Assembly (NCBI GenBank): GCA_018609965.1
Contig: JAHENP010000270.1
Location: forward strand, 1-5,088
Length of the DNA: 5,088 nt
Direction: 5' to 3'
Origin: Haloferacaceae archaeon
Lineage (GTDB): Archaea; Halobacteriota; Halobacteria; Halobacteriales; Haloferacaceae
The notes below the pieces were generated by a model, which worked only from the letters and a program-made list of their open reading frames with translations, made no database searches and was not told where the DNA came from. Shown here piece by piece: positions 1 to 5,088 of the stretch. Position numbers and translations under genes: made by a program. The number at the start of each line of letters is the position of its first letter. Position 1 is the first letter of the stretch.

Positions 1-649
1 AGAAGTTGTACATCACGTCCGCGTCGTGGTCCCCGTTCGGACACGGCGTCTTGTAGTACTGCGTGATCTCGTCGGCCACGTCGTCACGCACCCGTTCGAA
101 CGCCCGCTCCAGTTCCTCAACATCCGTCTCGCCGGCCTCCAACTCCTTCTTGGTCACGAACCACGCCACGGGGTTGAGGTCGTACCCCTCCGACTCGACG
201 CCGAACCGCGAGGCCTCAACCAACGAGGTGCCACCCCCCGCGAACGGGTCGAGCACTTTGGTGTCCTCCGGCAGGCGCACGTCTTTCGGGTAGAACTCCC
301 ACAGCGATTCGGGGTTGTCCATGTCCACGTCCGCGGCGGCGTCGAGCAACTCCGCCGCCGAGTGGCCGTTGCTCCCGAGCGTCTGGTTCTCGCCGGGTTC
401 GTACACCGCCAGCTCCTCCGGGTCGGTGTCCTCGTCGAGCAGGGAGTACAGCGTGATCGCGCGGAACAAGCAACCCGGGCGGCGCGCCCACCACTTGTGC
501 ATCGTGTAGATCGGACGGTACCACTGTTTCGCGCGGCTCTCCTTGGCGGCGATCTCGTTGACACGCTCGATGGGAAAGCCGCGCTCGATGGGGCGTTCCG
601 TCCGCCCGCCGTCGTCGGTCATGCCCGGGTCGACTCGGCGCTCGGGCAT
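1..649 (-). CDS. DUF1156 / COG1743-type adenine-specific DNA methylase, N-terminal part (runs off left edge)
   Basis: Translating the minus strand from the ATG at 649 gives 216 open residues with no stop before the edge. Residues about 20-60 carry the DUF1156 signature: IERGFPIERVNEIAAKE followed by HKWWARRP (51-58). Residues 134-141 read DPFAGGGT, the S-adenosylmethionine-binding motif I of amino-methyltransferases, and GYDLNPVA (155-162) supplies the acidic residue expected after the next strand. The catalytic (D/N)PPY motif would lie outside the window. CPNGDHD (203-209) may begin the Zn ribbon described for COG1743, but only one Cys is visible. The family is known as large proteins (roughly 900 residues) predicted to methylate adenine in DNA. 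The start could be M1 (649) or M10 (622). A weak AT-richer patch at 670-679 lies about 27 bases before 649, which favours a leaderless M1. The family assignment is strong; the target sequence and a defence role are inference. Confidence 0.92.
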   Translation of the reverse strand, partial: MPERRVDPGMTDDGGRTERPIERGFPIERVNEIAAKESRAKQWYRPIYTMHKWWARRPGCLFRAITLYSLLDEDTDPEELAVYEPGENQTLGSNGHSAAELLDAAADVDMDNPESLWEFYPKDVRLPEDTKVLDPFAGGGTSLVEASRFGVESEGYDLNPVAWFVTKKELEAGETDVEELERAFERVRDDVADEITQYYKTPCPNGDHDADVMYNF

Positions 650-715
650 AAGTTCCCGTGTCTGGCGCGTTGTGCGAATCCGCCGCCGGCCATCCCGCCG
701 CGCGGTGACGGCCGG

Positions 716-910
716 TCACGCCGTCGCGGCGGCGCCGACCGCGACCCCGACCAACGCCAACAGGGTGGCGGCGGGCGCCACCACGGCGAGCACCAACGTG
801 TGTGCCACCGCCGCCGCGACGACTGTCGCGACGACCGAACCGCGTCTCGCTGCCGGACTGCGTATCTGTGCGCCGACGACCGCCGGAGCCGAACTGTGTG
901 TCCGTCGCAT
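716..910 (-). CDS. Small hypothetical two-helix membrane protein
   Basis: From ATG at 910 this gives 64 residues. Residues 1-24 are polar and basic (R2, R3, R17, R22, R23). From about 25 to 63 almost every residue is Ala, Val, Leu, Gly or Ile, interrupted by H37 and P46, so two short membrane helices (about 25-44 and 46-62) with the N-terminus in the cytoplasm are likely. Short proteins of this type are common and mostly uncharacterised in haloarchaea. GTG codons at 934, 931 and 922 are alternative starts. An AT-rich box at 941-950 sits about 25-35 bases upstream of these candidates and suits either GTG 922 with no leader or ATG 910 with a short one. The gene points the same way as the methylase, 66 bases before its start, and could share a transcript with it. 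No function is recognised. The main doubt is that GC-rich DNA readily yields spurious Ala/Val-rich frames. Confidence 0.5.
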   Translation of the reverse strand: MRRTHSSAPAVVGAQIRSPAARRGSVVATVVAAAVAHTLVLAVVAPAATLLALVGVAVGAAATA

Positions 911-940
911 CTCTCGTCTCACACAAGCCACCACACCGAG

Positions 941-950
941 TTAAACATAA
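941..950 (-). promoter_or_regulatory. TATA-like box of the divergent control region
   Basis: The minus strand reads TTATGTTTAA here, the most AT-rich ten bases of the 911-1079 interval. Transcription about 25 bases downstream would begin near 915-922, just before the small membrane gene. The element is nearly symmetrical (plus strand TTAAACATAA), so it could also serve the cupin gene, with a start near 972 and a leader of about 100 bases. Direction is therefore uncertain. Confidence 0.4.
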
Positions 951-968
951 TCAGAATTACACTTCTGT
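951..968. promoter_or_regulatory. Putative operator, dyad copy A
   Basis: TCAGAA (951-956), a six-base spacer and TTCTGT (963-968) form an inverted repeat, with five of six positions in each arm pairing. It abuts the TATA-like box at 941-950, a position typical of archaeal activator or repressor sites. The same architecture recurs at 979-996. The binding protein is unknown. Confidence 0.4.
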
Positions 969-978
969 CCCGCAGTTT

Positions 979-996
979 ACAGAAAGATCGTTCTGT
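979..996. promoter_or_regulatory. Putative operator, dyad copy B
   Basis: ACAGAA (979-984), a six-base spacer and TTCTGT (991-996) form a perfect six-base inverted repeat. It lies exactly 28 bases from copy A with the same spacer length. It overlaps a second TATA-like string, TTTACA (976-981, plus strand), that could drive the cupin gene, in which case occupancy would block that promoter. Confidence 0.42.
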
Positions 997-1079
997 TCGT
1001 CGTCCGTCGCCGGTGGTCGGCGACAGGAGAGCGCAGACGACGACGGAGGATTGACACGGCTCGCACACCGAGAGCGGGT

Positions 1080-1856
1080 GTGTCCACGATCACTACCGGG
1101 CGGACGCTCGACGCCGACGGGGAGCCGATTCCGGGCACCGGCTTCGAACTCGACACGGAGTCGTGGCTGGCCACACAGATTCGCGAACGGTCGGGGCCGA
1201 TCAGCTCACACCCGACACAGCCGATGTGGAGCATCCCCGTCGGAGCGAACGAGACGGACGACGAAACTGGGGGAGGAACAGACACCGAAACTGGTGGACG
1301 AACAAACACCGAAACCGGCGGACAGACAGCCACCGAAACCGGCGGATCGACAGCCGACGAGACAGTTCGCGGCGTCTCCGTCCTCGCCCGCGGCTACGAC
1401 GGGCCGCCCCCACACTACCACACACAGAGCCGCGAGCGGTTCGACGTACGGCGCGGGGAGTTGACGTTGGAACTCGACGGGGCAAAGCGACGCGTCCCCG
1501 CGGGGGAGACGGCCGTCGTCGAGACCGGCGTCGAACACACGTTCCGTGTCGAGACGGACGACCGCGCGGTCGTCGTCACGGAGATTAACGCGCCCGGGCG
1601 ACTCCGCTCCGTGTTGCCGACGCTGGGCGGGCTGGCACACGACACGGACCGCGACCCCGACGACCCGCTCCAACGGGCCGTGATCGCCGACCGGCTGGCC
1701 GACCACACGGTGTTCACCGCTGCCGAGGGTGGGCTCGTCGGCGCCGCGACGGAGCTGCTCGCGCCCGTCGGCCGCGCCGCCGGCTACCAGGCGGCCTACG
1801 GTGAGTATCTCACGCCCGCGTTCTGGCGGGCCCACGTCGAACAGCCGTCGGTGTGA
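1080..1856 (+). CDS. Cupin domain-containing protein with repetitive insert
   Basis: The protein has 258 residues from GTG 1080. Cupin motif 1 matches the consensus well: H112-x-H114-x4-E119-x6-G126 in PHYHTQSRERFDVRRG, so three of the usual metal ligands are present. Motif 2 is partial: the final ligand His is H153 (ETGVEH), but the usual Pro is Glu and the trailing Asn is missing. Residues 62-93 are four copies of an 8-residue unit, ETGG-x-T-x-x, low in complexity, placed between the N-terminal strand (about 45-55) and the barrel (about 97-170). The tail (171-258), with GYQAAYGEYLTPAFW near its end, resembles the C-terminus of stand-alone cupin proteins. It is probably a soluble cytoplasmic metal-binding protein; substrate and reaction cannot be told. 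GGAGGA at 1045-1050 is too far upstream to act as a ribosome site, so the start rests on frame and composition. The gene is convergent with the kinase gene, 28 bases from its stop, with no clear terminator between. Confidence 0.85.
   Translation: MSTITTGRTLDADGEPIPGTGFELDTESWLATQIRERSGPISSHPTQPMWSIPVGANETDDETGGGTDTETGGRTNTETGGQTATETGGSTADETVRGVSVLARGYDGPPPHYHTQSRERFDVRRGELTLELDGAKRRVPAGETAVVETGVEHTFRVETDDRAVVVTEINAPGRLRSVLPTLGGLAHDTDRDPDDPLQRAVIADRLADHTVFTAAEGGLVGAATELLAPVGRAAGYQAAYGEYLTPAFWRAHVEQPSV
1263..1358 (+). repeat. Four in-frame 24-base tandem repeats within the cupin gene
   Basis: Units begin at 1263, 1287, 1311 and 1335, and each starts with GAAAC(T/C)GG. Each encodes an 8-residue unit (ETGGGTDT, ETGGRTNT, ETGGQTAT, ETGGSTAD), and the partial unit GAGACA follows at 1359. 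Units 1 and 2 resemble each other most, as do 3 and 4, suggesting stepwise duplication. Because the period is a multiple of three, gain or loss of units keeps the frame and only changes linker length. Confidence 0.9.
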
Positions 1857-1884
1857 TCGTTCCTCCTAGCCGCCACGGCACGGC

Positions 1885-3729
1885 TCAGTCGTCGGACGAC
1901 TGGCCGCGAGCCCGCTGCCACAGTCTGTCCGGAACGACCGATACCGACTGACTCTCTCGGCCGGGCGTCGCGTCGGACGTTGCCCGATCCGACGACGACC
2001 GGTCGGCTGTCACGTCGGTCGACCGAGCAGACTGCGGGTCGGCCGTTGGCTGGCCTGCCGTCGACGCTGCGGGCGTCGACACGACTGGCGACCCACCGAC
2101 ACCGGAGCCGGCAACGACGATCTTGATCCCCGCCTCGTACCCCTCGTCGAGTCGCACCGTCCAGCCGTGGAGCTGTGCCAACACCCGAACCTTCGGGAGC
2201 GCGAGCCCCGCGCGACTGTTCGGAACGGCGGCGTCGAGATCGAAGTAGTCGCCGGGGTTGGTCTCGTCACCGATCGGCTCGCCGTCGTCGGTGAACGTGA
2301 TCTGCCCGTCCGTCACCCCGACCGCGAGCGAACCCGCTCCGTTCGCGTCGGCGAACTCGACGGCGCTGGTCACCATGTGGACCAACCGCGAGCGGTTCGC
2401 CGCGACCGTCTTGTCGACCGTCGCGAGCAACGACACGTCGGCGTCTGTCGCGGTCCGGGCCTCCGCCACGACCGACTCCAACGACACCTGTGAGGTCTCG
2501 TCGACTGTCGTCCCGTACTGTGTCAGCGAGACGAAATCCTCGATGATGTCGACCGCGCGGTCGCCGGCGTCGTCGACCGTCTCCAGCGCCTCCTCGGCGC
2601 TCTCGGTGTCACCGTCTACGACGGCGCGTTCCGTCTGGCGAATCCACCCCTGGAGGATGTTCAGTTGGTTCAGCAGTTCGTGTCTGAGCCCCGCCGAGAT
2701 GCTCTCCAACTGCTGGTTGTGTCGGTCGAGCTCGCGGCGGCGACGCTCTGCGCTCGTCACGTCCGTGAGGTGGATCACGCGGCCGTCACTCGGCCCGGTC
2801 TGTGAGACGAACGTCTCTGTCACCAGGTAGTAGCCCGGCTCGTCGCCCTCGTCCCGTCGGATCGTCGCCGTCTCCGTGTCGAGTGCGGCCGTGATCGCCG
2901 GAAACGCCGTCGACAGCCGCTCGCCACACCGTGCGTCGACATCTGGGTAGACGGCCTCGGCGTGGCTGTTGTAGTCTCTGAGTCGGTCGTTGGCGTCGAA
3001 GTACAACAACGGCTTCTGTGTCGTGTCCGACGCCTGCACCACGAAGAACCGGTCACGAAAGACGAACAACGCGCCGACGGCGAACACCGCCACCCCGATC
3101 GGCTCGTAGTTCATCTCGATGAACACGTCCGTCGTGTAGCCGAGCACGTCCAACCCGACCGGCGCGGCCGTCAACACCGACAGTCCCGCCAACGGGAGCG
3201 TGTCGTAGTCCGCCTCGGTGAACGCCTCGAACAACATGAAAAAGCCGATCCCGGCGGCGACGTAGGAGACACCCGTGATCACCCAGTGGGAGACGCCGTG
3301 TGTGATCTCGTAGTGGACGAACGGCTCCGCCACCCACGTGATCGTGAAGTACGAGCCGTGCAACGGGTTCGTGAGCTTCAACACGATGATCGCCAGATAC
3401 GAGCCGACCGCCACACGCCGCCAGATCCGACTCCGGTGGAGCGTCCGCCCGGTGAACGCCGAGGCGAAGTAGAGCCACGCGTAGATCGAACTGAGCCCGA
3501 CAACGAGACTGGCGATGTAGCTCAGATACGCGACCCGGTAGGTGGGCGCGACCAGAAACGCCGTCTGGAACAACGCCCACCCACCGCTCCCGAGGAGGAG
3601 TCCGAGCAGTCCGGTCCGCGTCTCCGGGTCCTCGACCTGGAGTGCACGCCCGACGCCGACCCCACAGCCGACCGTCGCGAGGAGGTAGACGAGAACGTAC
3701 ACAGCGAGTTCGTCGACGAAACCAATCAC
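1885..3729 (-). CDS. 7TM sensor histidine kinase with PAS-like region and degenerate ATPase domain
   Basis: From GTG 3729 the protein has 614 residues. Seven hydrophobic segments fill about 8-226 and include TNPLHGSYF (120-128), characteristic of the histidine kinase N-terminal 7TM region (HisKA_7TM). Residues about 233-325 look like a PAS domain (LLYFDANDRLRDYN at the start, VIHLTDVT at the end). A linker leads to the H-box, with GLRHELLNQLNIL placing the phosphoacceptor at H350. The ATPase domain is poorly conserved: the N-box aligns as HMVTSAVEF with S455 where Asn is expected, the D-box reads DDGEPI (481-486), and the ATP lid RAGLAL (506-511) lacks two Gly. The last 75 residues are Ser/Thr/Asp/Ala-rich and probably disordered. 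It presumably senses a membrane or redox signal and interacts with a separate regulator; no receiver or output gene is adjacent. The frame stays open to 4149, but that extension is antisense to the phosphoesterase gene and lacks domain features, while 3729 has a TATA-like box 28 bases upstream. Confidence 0.9.
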   Translation of the reverse strand: MIGFVDELAVYVLVYLLATVGCGVGVGRALQVEDPETRTGLLGLLLGSGGWALFQTAFLVAPTYRVAYLSYIASLVVGLSSIYAWLYFASAFTGRTLHRSRIWRRVAVGSYLAIIVLKLTNPLHGSYFTITWVAEPFVHYEITHGVSHWVITGVSYVAAGIGFFMLFEAFTEADYDTLPLAGLSVLTAAPVGLDVLGYTTDVFIEMNYEPIGVAVFAVGALFVFRDRFFVVQASDTTQKPLLYFDANDRLRDYNSHAEAVYPDVDARCGERLSTAFPAITAALDTETATIRRDEGDEPGYYLVTETFVSQTGPSDGRVIHLTDVTSAERRRRELDRHNQQLESISAGLRHELLNQLNILQGWIRQTERAVVDGDTESAEEALETVDDAGDRAVDIIEDFVSLTQYGTTVDETSQVSLESVVAEARTATDADVSLLATVDKTVAANRSRLVHMVTSAVEFADANGAGSLAVGVTDGQITFTDDGEPIGDETNPGDYFDLDAAVPNSRAGLALPKVRVLAQLHGWTVRLDEGYEAGIKIVVAGSGVGGSPVVSTPAASTAGQPTADPQSARSTDVTADRSSSDRATSDATPGRESQSVSVVPDRLWQRARGQSSDD

Positions 3730-3741
3730 TACGATTTCTAG

Positions 3742-3752
3742 GGGTCTGACCC
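3742..3752. promoter_or_regulatory. Palindromic operator candidate upstream of the kinase gene
   Basis: GGGTC-T-GACCC is a perfect 11-base palindrome, 13-23 bases before the kinase start codon. It sits between the TATA-like box (3754-3759) and the expected transcription start, where a bound repressor would block initiation. It is short, so chance in GC-rich DNA is possible. Confidence 0.3.
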
Positions 3753-3753
3753 A

Positions 3754-3759
3754 CCTAAA
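3754..3759 (-). promoter_or_regulatory. TATA-like box of the kinase gene
   Basis: The minus strand reads TTTAGG, preceded by GGG, and is centred about 28 bases before GTG 3729. This is the spacing expected for a leaderless haloarchaeal transcript and is part of the reason for choosing that start. Confidence 0.4.
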
Positions 3760-3877
3760 CCCTGTGCAACTGGTTACTGCGACTGTCTGACCGCCGAACC
3801 GCCCGCGCCGTGTGGACCGTTTCCTCATTATCCCCGAGTTCGTGCGGCCTGACAACAACACACACTGAAGCGGAGTG

Positions 3878-3884
3878 TTCAATA
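3878..3884 (+). promoter_or_regulatory. TATA-like box of the phosphoesterase gene
   Basis: TTCAATA is centred 26 bases before GTG 3907 in an otherwise GC-richer stretch, and no ribosome-binding site lies between. This fits a leaderless transcript starting at or beside the GTG and supports that start codon. Confidence 0.45.
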
Positions 3885-3906
3885 CCGTCGTCAGTCTACT
3901 GCCGTC

Positions 3907-4473
3907 GTGGCACGATACGTCGTCTCCGATCACCATCTCGGACACGCGAATATCATCGACTACTGCGACCGGCCATTCGATACCGTCGATGCGATGGACA
4001 CCGCACTCGTGAGACGCCACTTTGAAGTCGTTGACCCGAATGATTGTGTGATCCACCTCGGAGACATCGCGATGGATATGCAGGATGGAACGGAGACAAT
4101 CGAGCGGCTGGAGACGTTGGGTGTCGACTTGCTCGTCCGTGGCAACCACGATGTAGGGCTCTCAGACGGCCAAGCACCAGTGCCGGTCGTCGATGCCTGC
4201 CGTCTCTCGCACGACGACTACGAGTTCCGGTGTGCCCACCGTCCTCGCGATGTTGCCGACGGCTGGGACGGGTGGGTGATCCACGGCCACCATCACAACA
4301 ACGACTTGGAGACGTACCCGTTCGTCGACGCCGACGCTCAGCGCGTCAACGTCGGGGTAGAACTTCTCCAGTTCCGACCGCTCTCGCTGTCGGCGCTGAC
4401 CGATGTTCTTGACGGCTGCGGTGCAAGAACCCAACTGGAGACGGTCGCGGATGCTCAGGCACTATTGGAGTAA
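3907..4473 (+). CDS. Calcineurin-like metallophosphoesterase (phage-type small family)
   Basis: The 188-residue protein carries all the dinuclear-metal phosphoesterase motifs in order: SDHHLGH (7-13; D8 and H10), HLGDIAMD (50-57; D53), RGNHD (78-82; N80, H81), CAHRP (109-113; H111) and IHGHHHNN (125-132; H128, H130). The segment HANIIDYCDRPFDTVDAMD after motif I is typical of a compact family (COG4186-like) found in bacteria, archaea and many phages, with the general form HxNII-x-(Y/F)C-x-RPF. Length is normal and no signal peptide is seen, so it should be a cytoplasmic hydrolase of phosphomonoesters or diesters; the natural substrate is not known to me. The gene stands alone, diverging from the kinase. 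Codon use differs from neighbours: about half of its early Asp codons are GAT, and AAT, TTT, TGT and TTG occur, whereas the kinase uses GAC almost throughout. This suggests a separate, perhaps viral, origin. Confidence 0.93.
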   Translation: MARYVVSDHHLGHANIIDYCDRPFDTVDAMDTALVRRHFEVVDPNDCVIHLGDIAMDMQDGTETIERLETLGVDLLVRGNHDVGLSDGQAPVPVVDACRLSHDDYEFRCAHRPRDVADGWDGWVIHGHHHNNDLETYPFVDADAQRVNVGVELLQFRPLSLSALTDVLDGCGARTQLETVADAQALLE

Positions 4474-4492
4474 TCGGTGGACGCTCTGACCG

Positions 4493-4585
4493 ATGACGCA
4501 ATCTGATCACTTGGCGCAGACCTCCGAAGTCGATCGGTCGCAGGGCGACGGACTCTCCAACGTATTGCAGTACCTCATAAAATGA
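4493..4585 (+). CDS. Doubtful 30-codon ORF downstream of the phosphoesterase
   Basis: ATG 4493 to TGA 4583-4585 encodes 30 residues (begins MTQSDHLAQTSEVDRS, ends LQYLIK). It starts 19 bases after the phosphoesterase stop and could be translated from the same mRNA. The composition is acidic and soluble, like haloarchaeal proteins, but I recognise no motif and see no ribosome site. It may be a remnant or chance. The rest of the 4474-4628 spacer shows no other gene. Confidence 0.15.
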   Translation: MTQSDHLAQTSEVDRSQGDGLSNVLQYLIK

Positions 4586-4620
4586 ACGTCTTTGTCACCC
4601 GATCTTGCTGTTTCGCTTTT
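4586..4620 (+). terminator. T-rich tract, possible intrinsic terminator of the phosphoesterase transcript
   Basis: The plus strand here contains repeated T clusters (TCTTTG, TCTTGCTGTTTCGCTTTT) before a C run, unusual for the local composition. Archaeal intrinsic termination relies on such T tracts and needs no hairpin. It lies between the phosphoesterase and the oppositely oriented dehydrogenase, where a stop would be useful. Confidence 0.35.
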
Positions 4621-4628
4621 CCCCCCGC

Positions 4629-5088
4629 TTACTCCTCGGGCCAGTGACCGTACGCGATGTCACGCTGGACCGCGTTCGGCCCCTCGTAGATGCTCGGGTA
4701 CTTGGCGTCGCGGAACGCACGGTTCGCGCGGGTCTCCATCCGGAGCCCCTCGCCGCCGTGGAGCTGTGCGGCCTCACGGGCGACCGTCTCCGCTATCCGG
4801 GTCGTGCGGGCCTTGGCGAGACTCGCCCAGAAGGCGGGGTCGTCGCCGTCCATCACGCGCTCACAGGCGGTCCAGGAGAGCGCCCGGGCGGCCTCGAACT
4901 GCTCGCGCATCTTCACGAGTCGGTGTTGGACGGTCTGGTTGTCCGCGACAGACTCGTCGTACAGTTCGCGGTCGTGGACGTACGCCCACGCTTCTTCGAG
5001 CGCGGCCGCGGCGATCCCGAGCCCGTGGCCGGCGACGGCGATCCGGCCGTAGTTGAAGAACCGCGCGAGGTTGTAGAACCCCGACCCC
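4629..5088 (-). CDS. Acyl-CoA dehydrogenase, C-terminal domain (N-terminus beyond right edge)
   Basis: The reading frame is open from the right edge to TAA at 4629-4631, giving 152 visible residues. It begins GSGFYNLARFFNYGRIAVAGHGLGIAAAALEEAW, matching the start of the C-terminal helical bundle of acyl-CoA dehydrogenases, continues with VQHRLVKMREQFEAAR, and ends with LHGGEGLRMET, FRDAKYPSIYEGPNAVQRDIA. In YEG the Glu is at the position of the catalytic base of medium-chain acyl-CoA dehydrogenase that removes the alpha proton of the acyl-CoA. Members of the family usually have Thr after YEG; this one has Pro followed by Asn-Ala. The enzyme is an FAD-dependent cytoplasmic oxidase of acyl-CoA thioesters that passes electrons to ETF. 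Chain-length or branched-chain preference cannot be read. A methionine at 4916 is internal, not the start. The last residues, AYGHWPEE, are a short tail compared with typical members. Confidence 0.93.
   Translation of the reverse strand, partial: GSGFYNLARFFNYGRIAVAGHGLGIAAAALEEAWAYVHDRELYDESVADNQTVQHRLVKMREQFEAARALSWTACERVMDGDDPAFWASLAKARTTRIAETVAREAAQLHGGEGLRMETRANRAFRDAKYPSIYEGPNAVQRDIAYGHWPEE

Noticed and set aside
705..719. Inverted repeat GTGAC-N5-GTCAC at the end of the small membrane gene
   Set aside because: A five-base stem is expected by chance in GC-rich DNA and has no following T tract, so it is not supported as a terminator or operator.
26..1054. 342-codon plus-strand open frame
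   Set aside because: It is antisense to the DUF1156 gene, is Arg- and Pro-rich like a GC-rich shadow frame, and matches no family I recognise.
802..1464. Plus-strand frame overlapping the cupin gene start, preceded by GGAGGA at 1045-1050
   Set aside because: The product is Arg/Pro/Thr-rich without a domain, whereas the cupin frame has intact metal-ligand motifs; the purine run has no plausible start in the cupin frame.
1857..1884. Possible bidirectional terminator between the convergent cupin and kinase genes
   Set aside because: The 28-base gap holds only one short T/C cluster and no convincing T run on either strand.
2258..2830. 190-codon plus-strand frame inside the kinase gene
   Set aside because: Ser-rich shadow frame antisense to the H-box and ATPase region, with no promoter or domain.
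3730..4149. Upstream extension of the kinase frame by 140 codons
   Set aside because: It lies antisense to the well-supported phosphoesterase gene, has no domain features, and a TATA-like box marks the start at 3729.
4592..5056. 154-codon plus-strand frame over the acyl-CoA dehydrogenase
   Set aside because: Extremely Arg-rich shadow of a clear dehydrogenase on the other strand.

Overview
The window is chromosomal DNA that looks haloarchaeal (class Halobacteria). It is GC-rich, its proteins are strongly acidic (many Asp and Glu, few Lys), third codon positions are mostly G or C, and several genes have a TATA-like box about 25-30 bases before the start codon with no Shine-Dalgarno, as expected for leaderless archaeal transcripts. 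I cannot name the genus from the sequence alone.

Layout, left to right. (1) 1-649, minus: the N-terminal part of a DUF1156 / COG1743-type adenine-specific DNA methylase, cut by the left edge. (2) 716-910, minus: a probable 64-residue two-helix membrane protein. (3) 911-1079: an AT-richer divergent control region with two copies of an 18-base dyad, (T/A)CAGAA-N6-TTCTGT, 28 bases apart. (4) 1080-1856, plus: a single-domain cupin protein with four in-frame 24-base repeats inserted ahead of the barrel. (5) 1885-3729, minus and convergent with the cupin gene: a membrane sensor histidine kinase with a 7TM N-terminus, a PAS-like region, an intact phosphoacceptor His but a degraded ATP-binding domain. 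(6) 3730-3906: a divergent promoter region with an 11-base palindrome between the TATA-like box and the start of the kinase gene. (7) 3907-4473, plus: a small calcineurin-like metallophosphoesterase of a type often carried by phages, with codon use unlike its neighbours. (8) 4474-4628: a spacer with a doubtful 30-codon ORF and a T-rich tract that may end transcription. (9) 4629-5088, minus: the C-terminal part of an acyl-CoA dehydrogenase, cut by the right edge.

The genes do not form one pathway. They read as separate transcription units: methylation and possible defence at the left, a putatively regulated cupin / small membrane protein pair, a signalling protein, a stand-alone phosphoesterase, and fatty-acid or branched-chain acyl-CoA oxidation at the right. 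I see no tRNA, rRNA, CRISPR array or insertion sequence. No stretch longer than 300 bases lacks a gene. The most original observations are the paired dyads at 951-996, the degenerate kinase with its intact His, and the in-frame minisatellite in the cupin gene. I do not see convincing evidence of a complete new system, although the methylase may belong to a defence cluster that lies outside the window.
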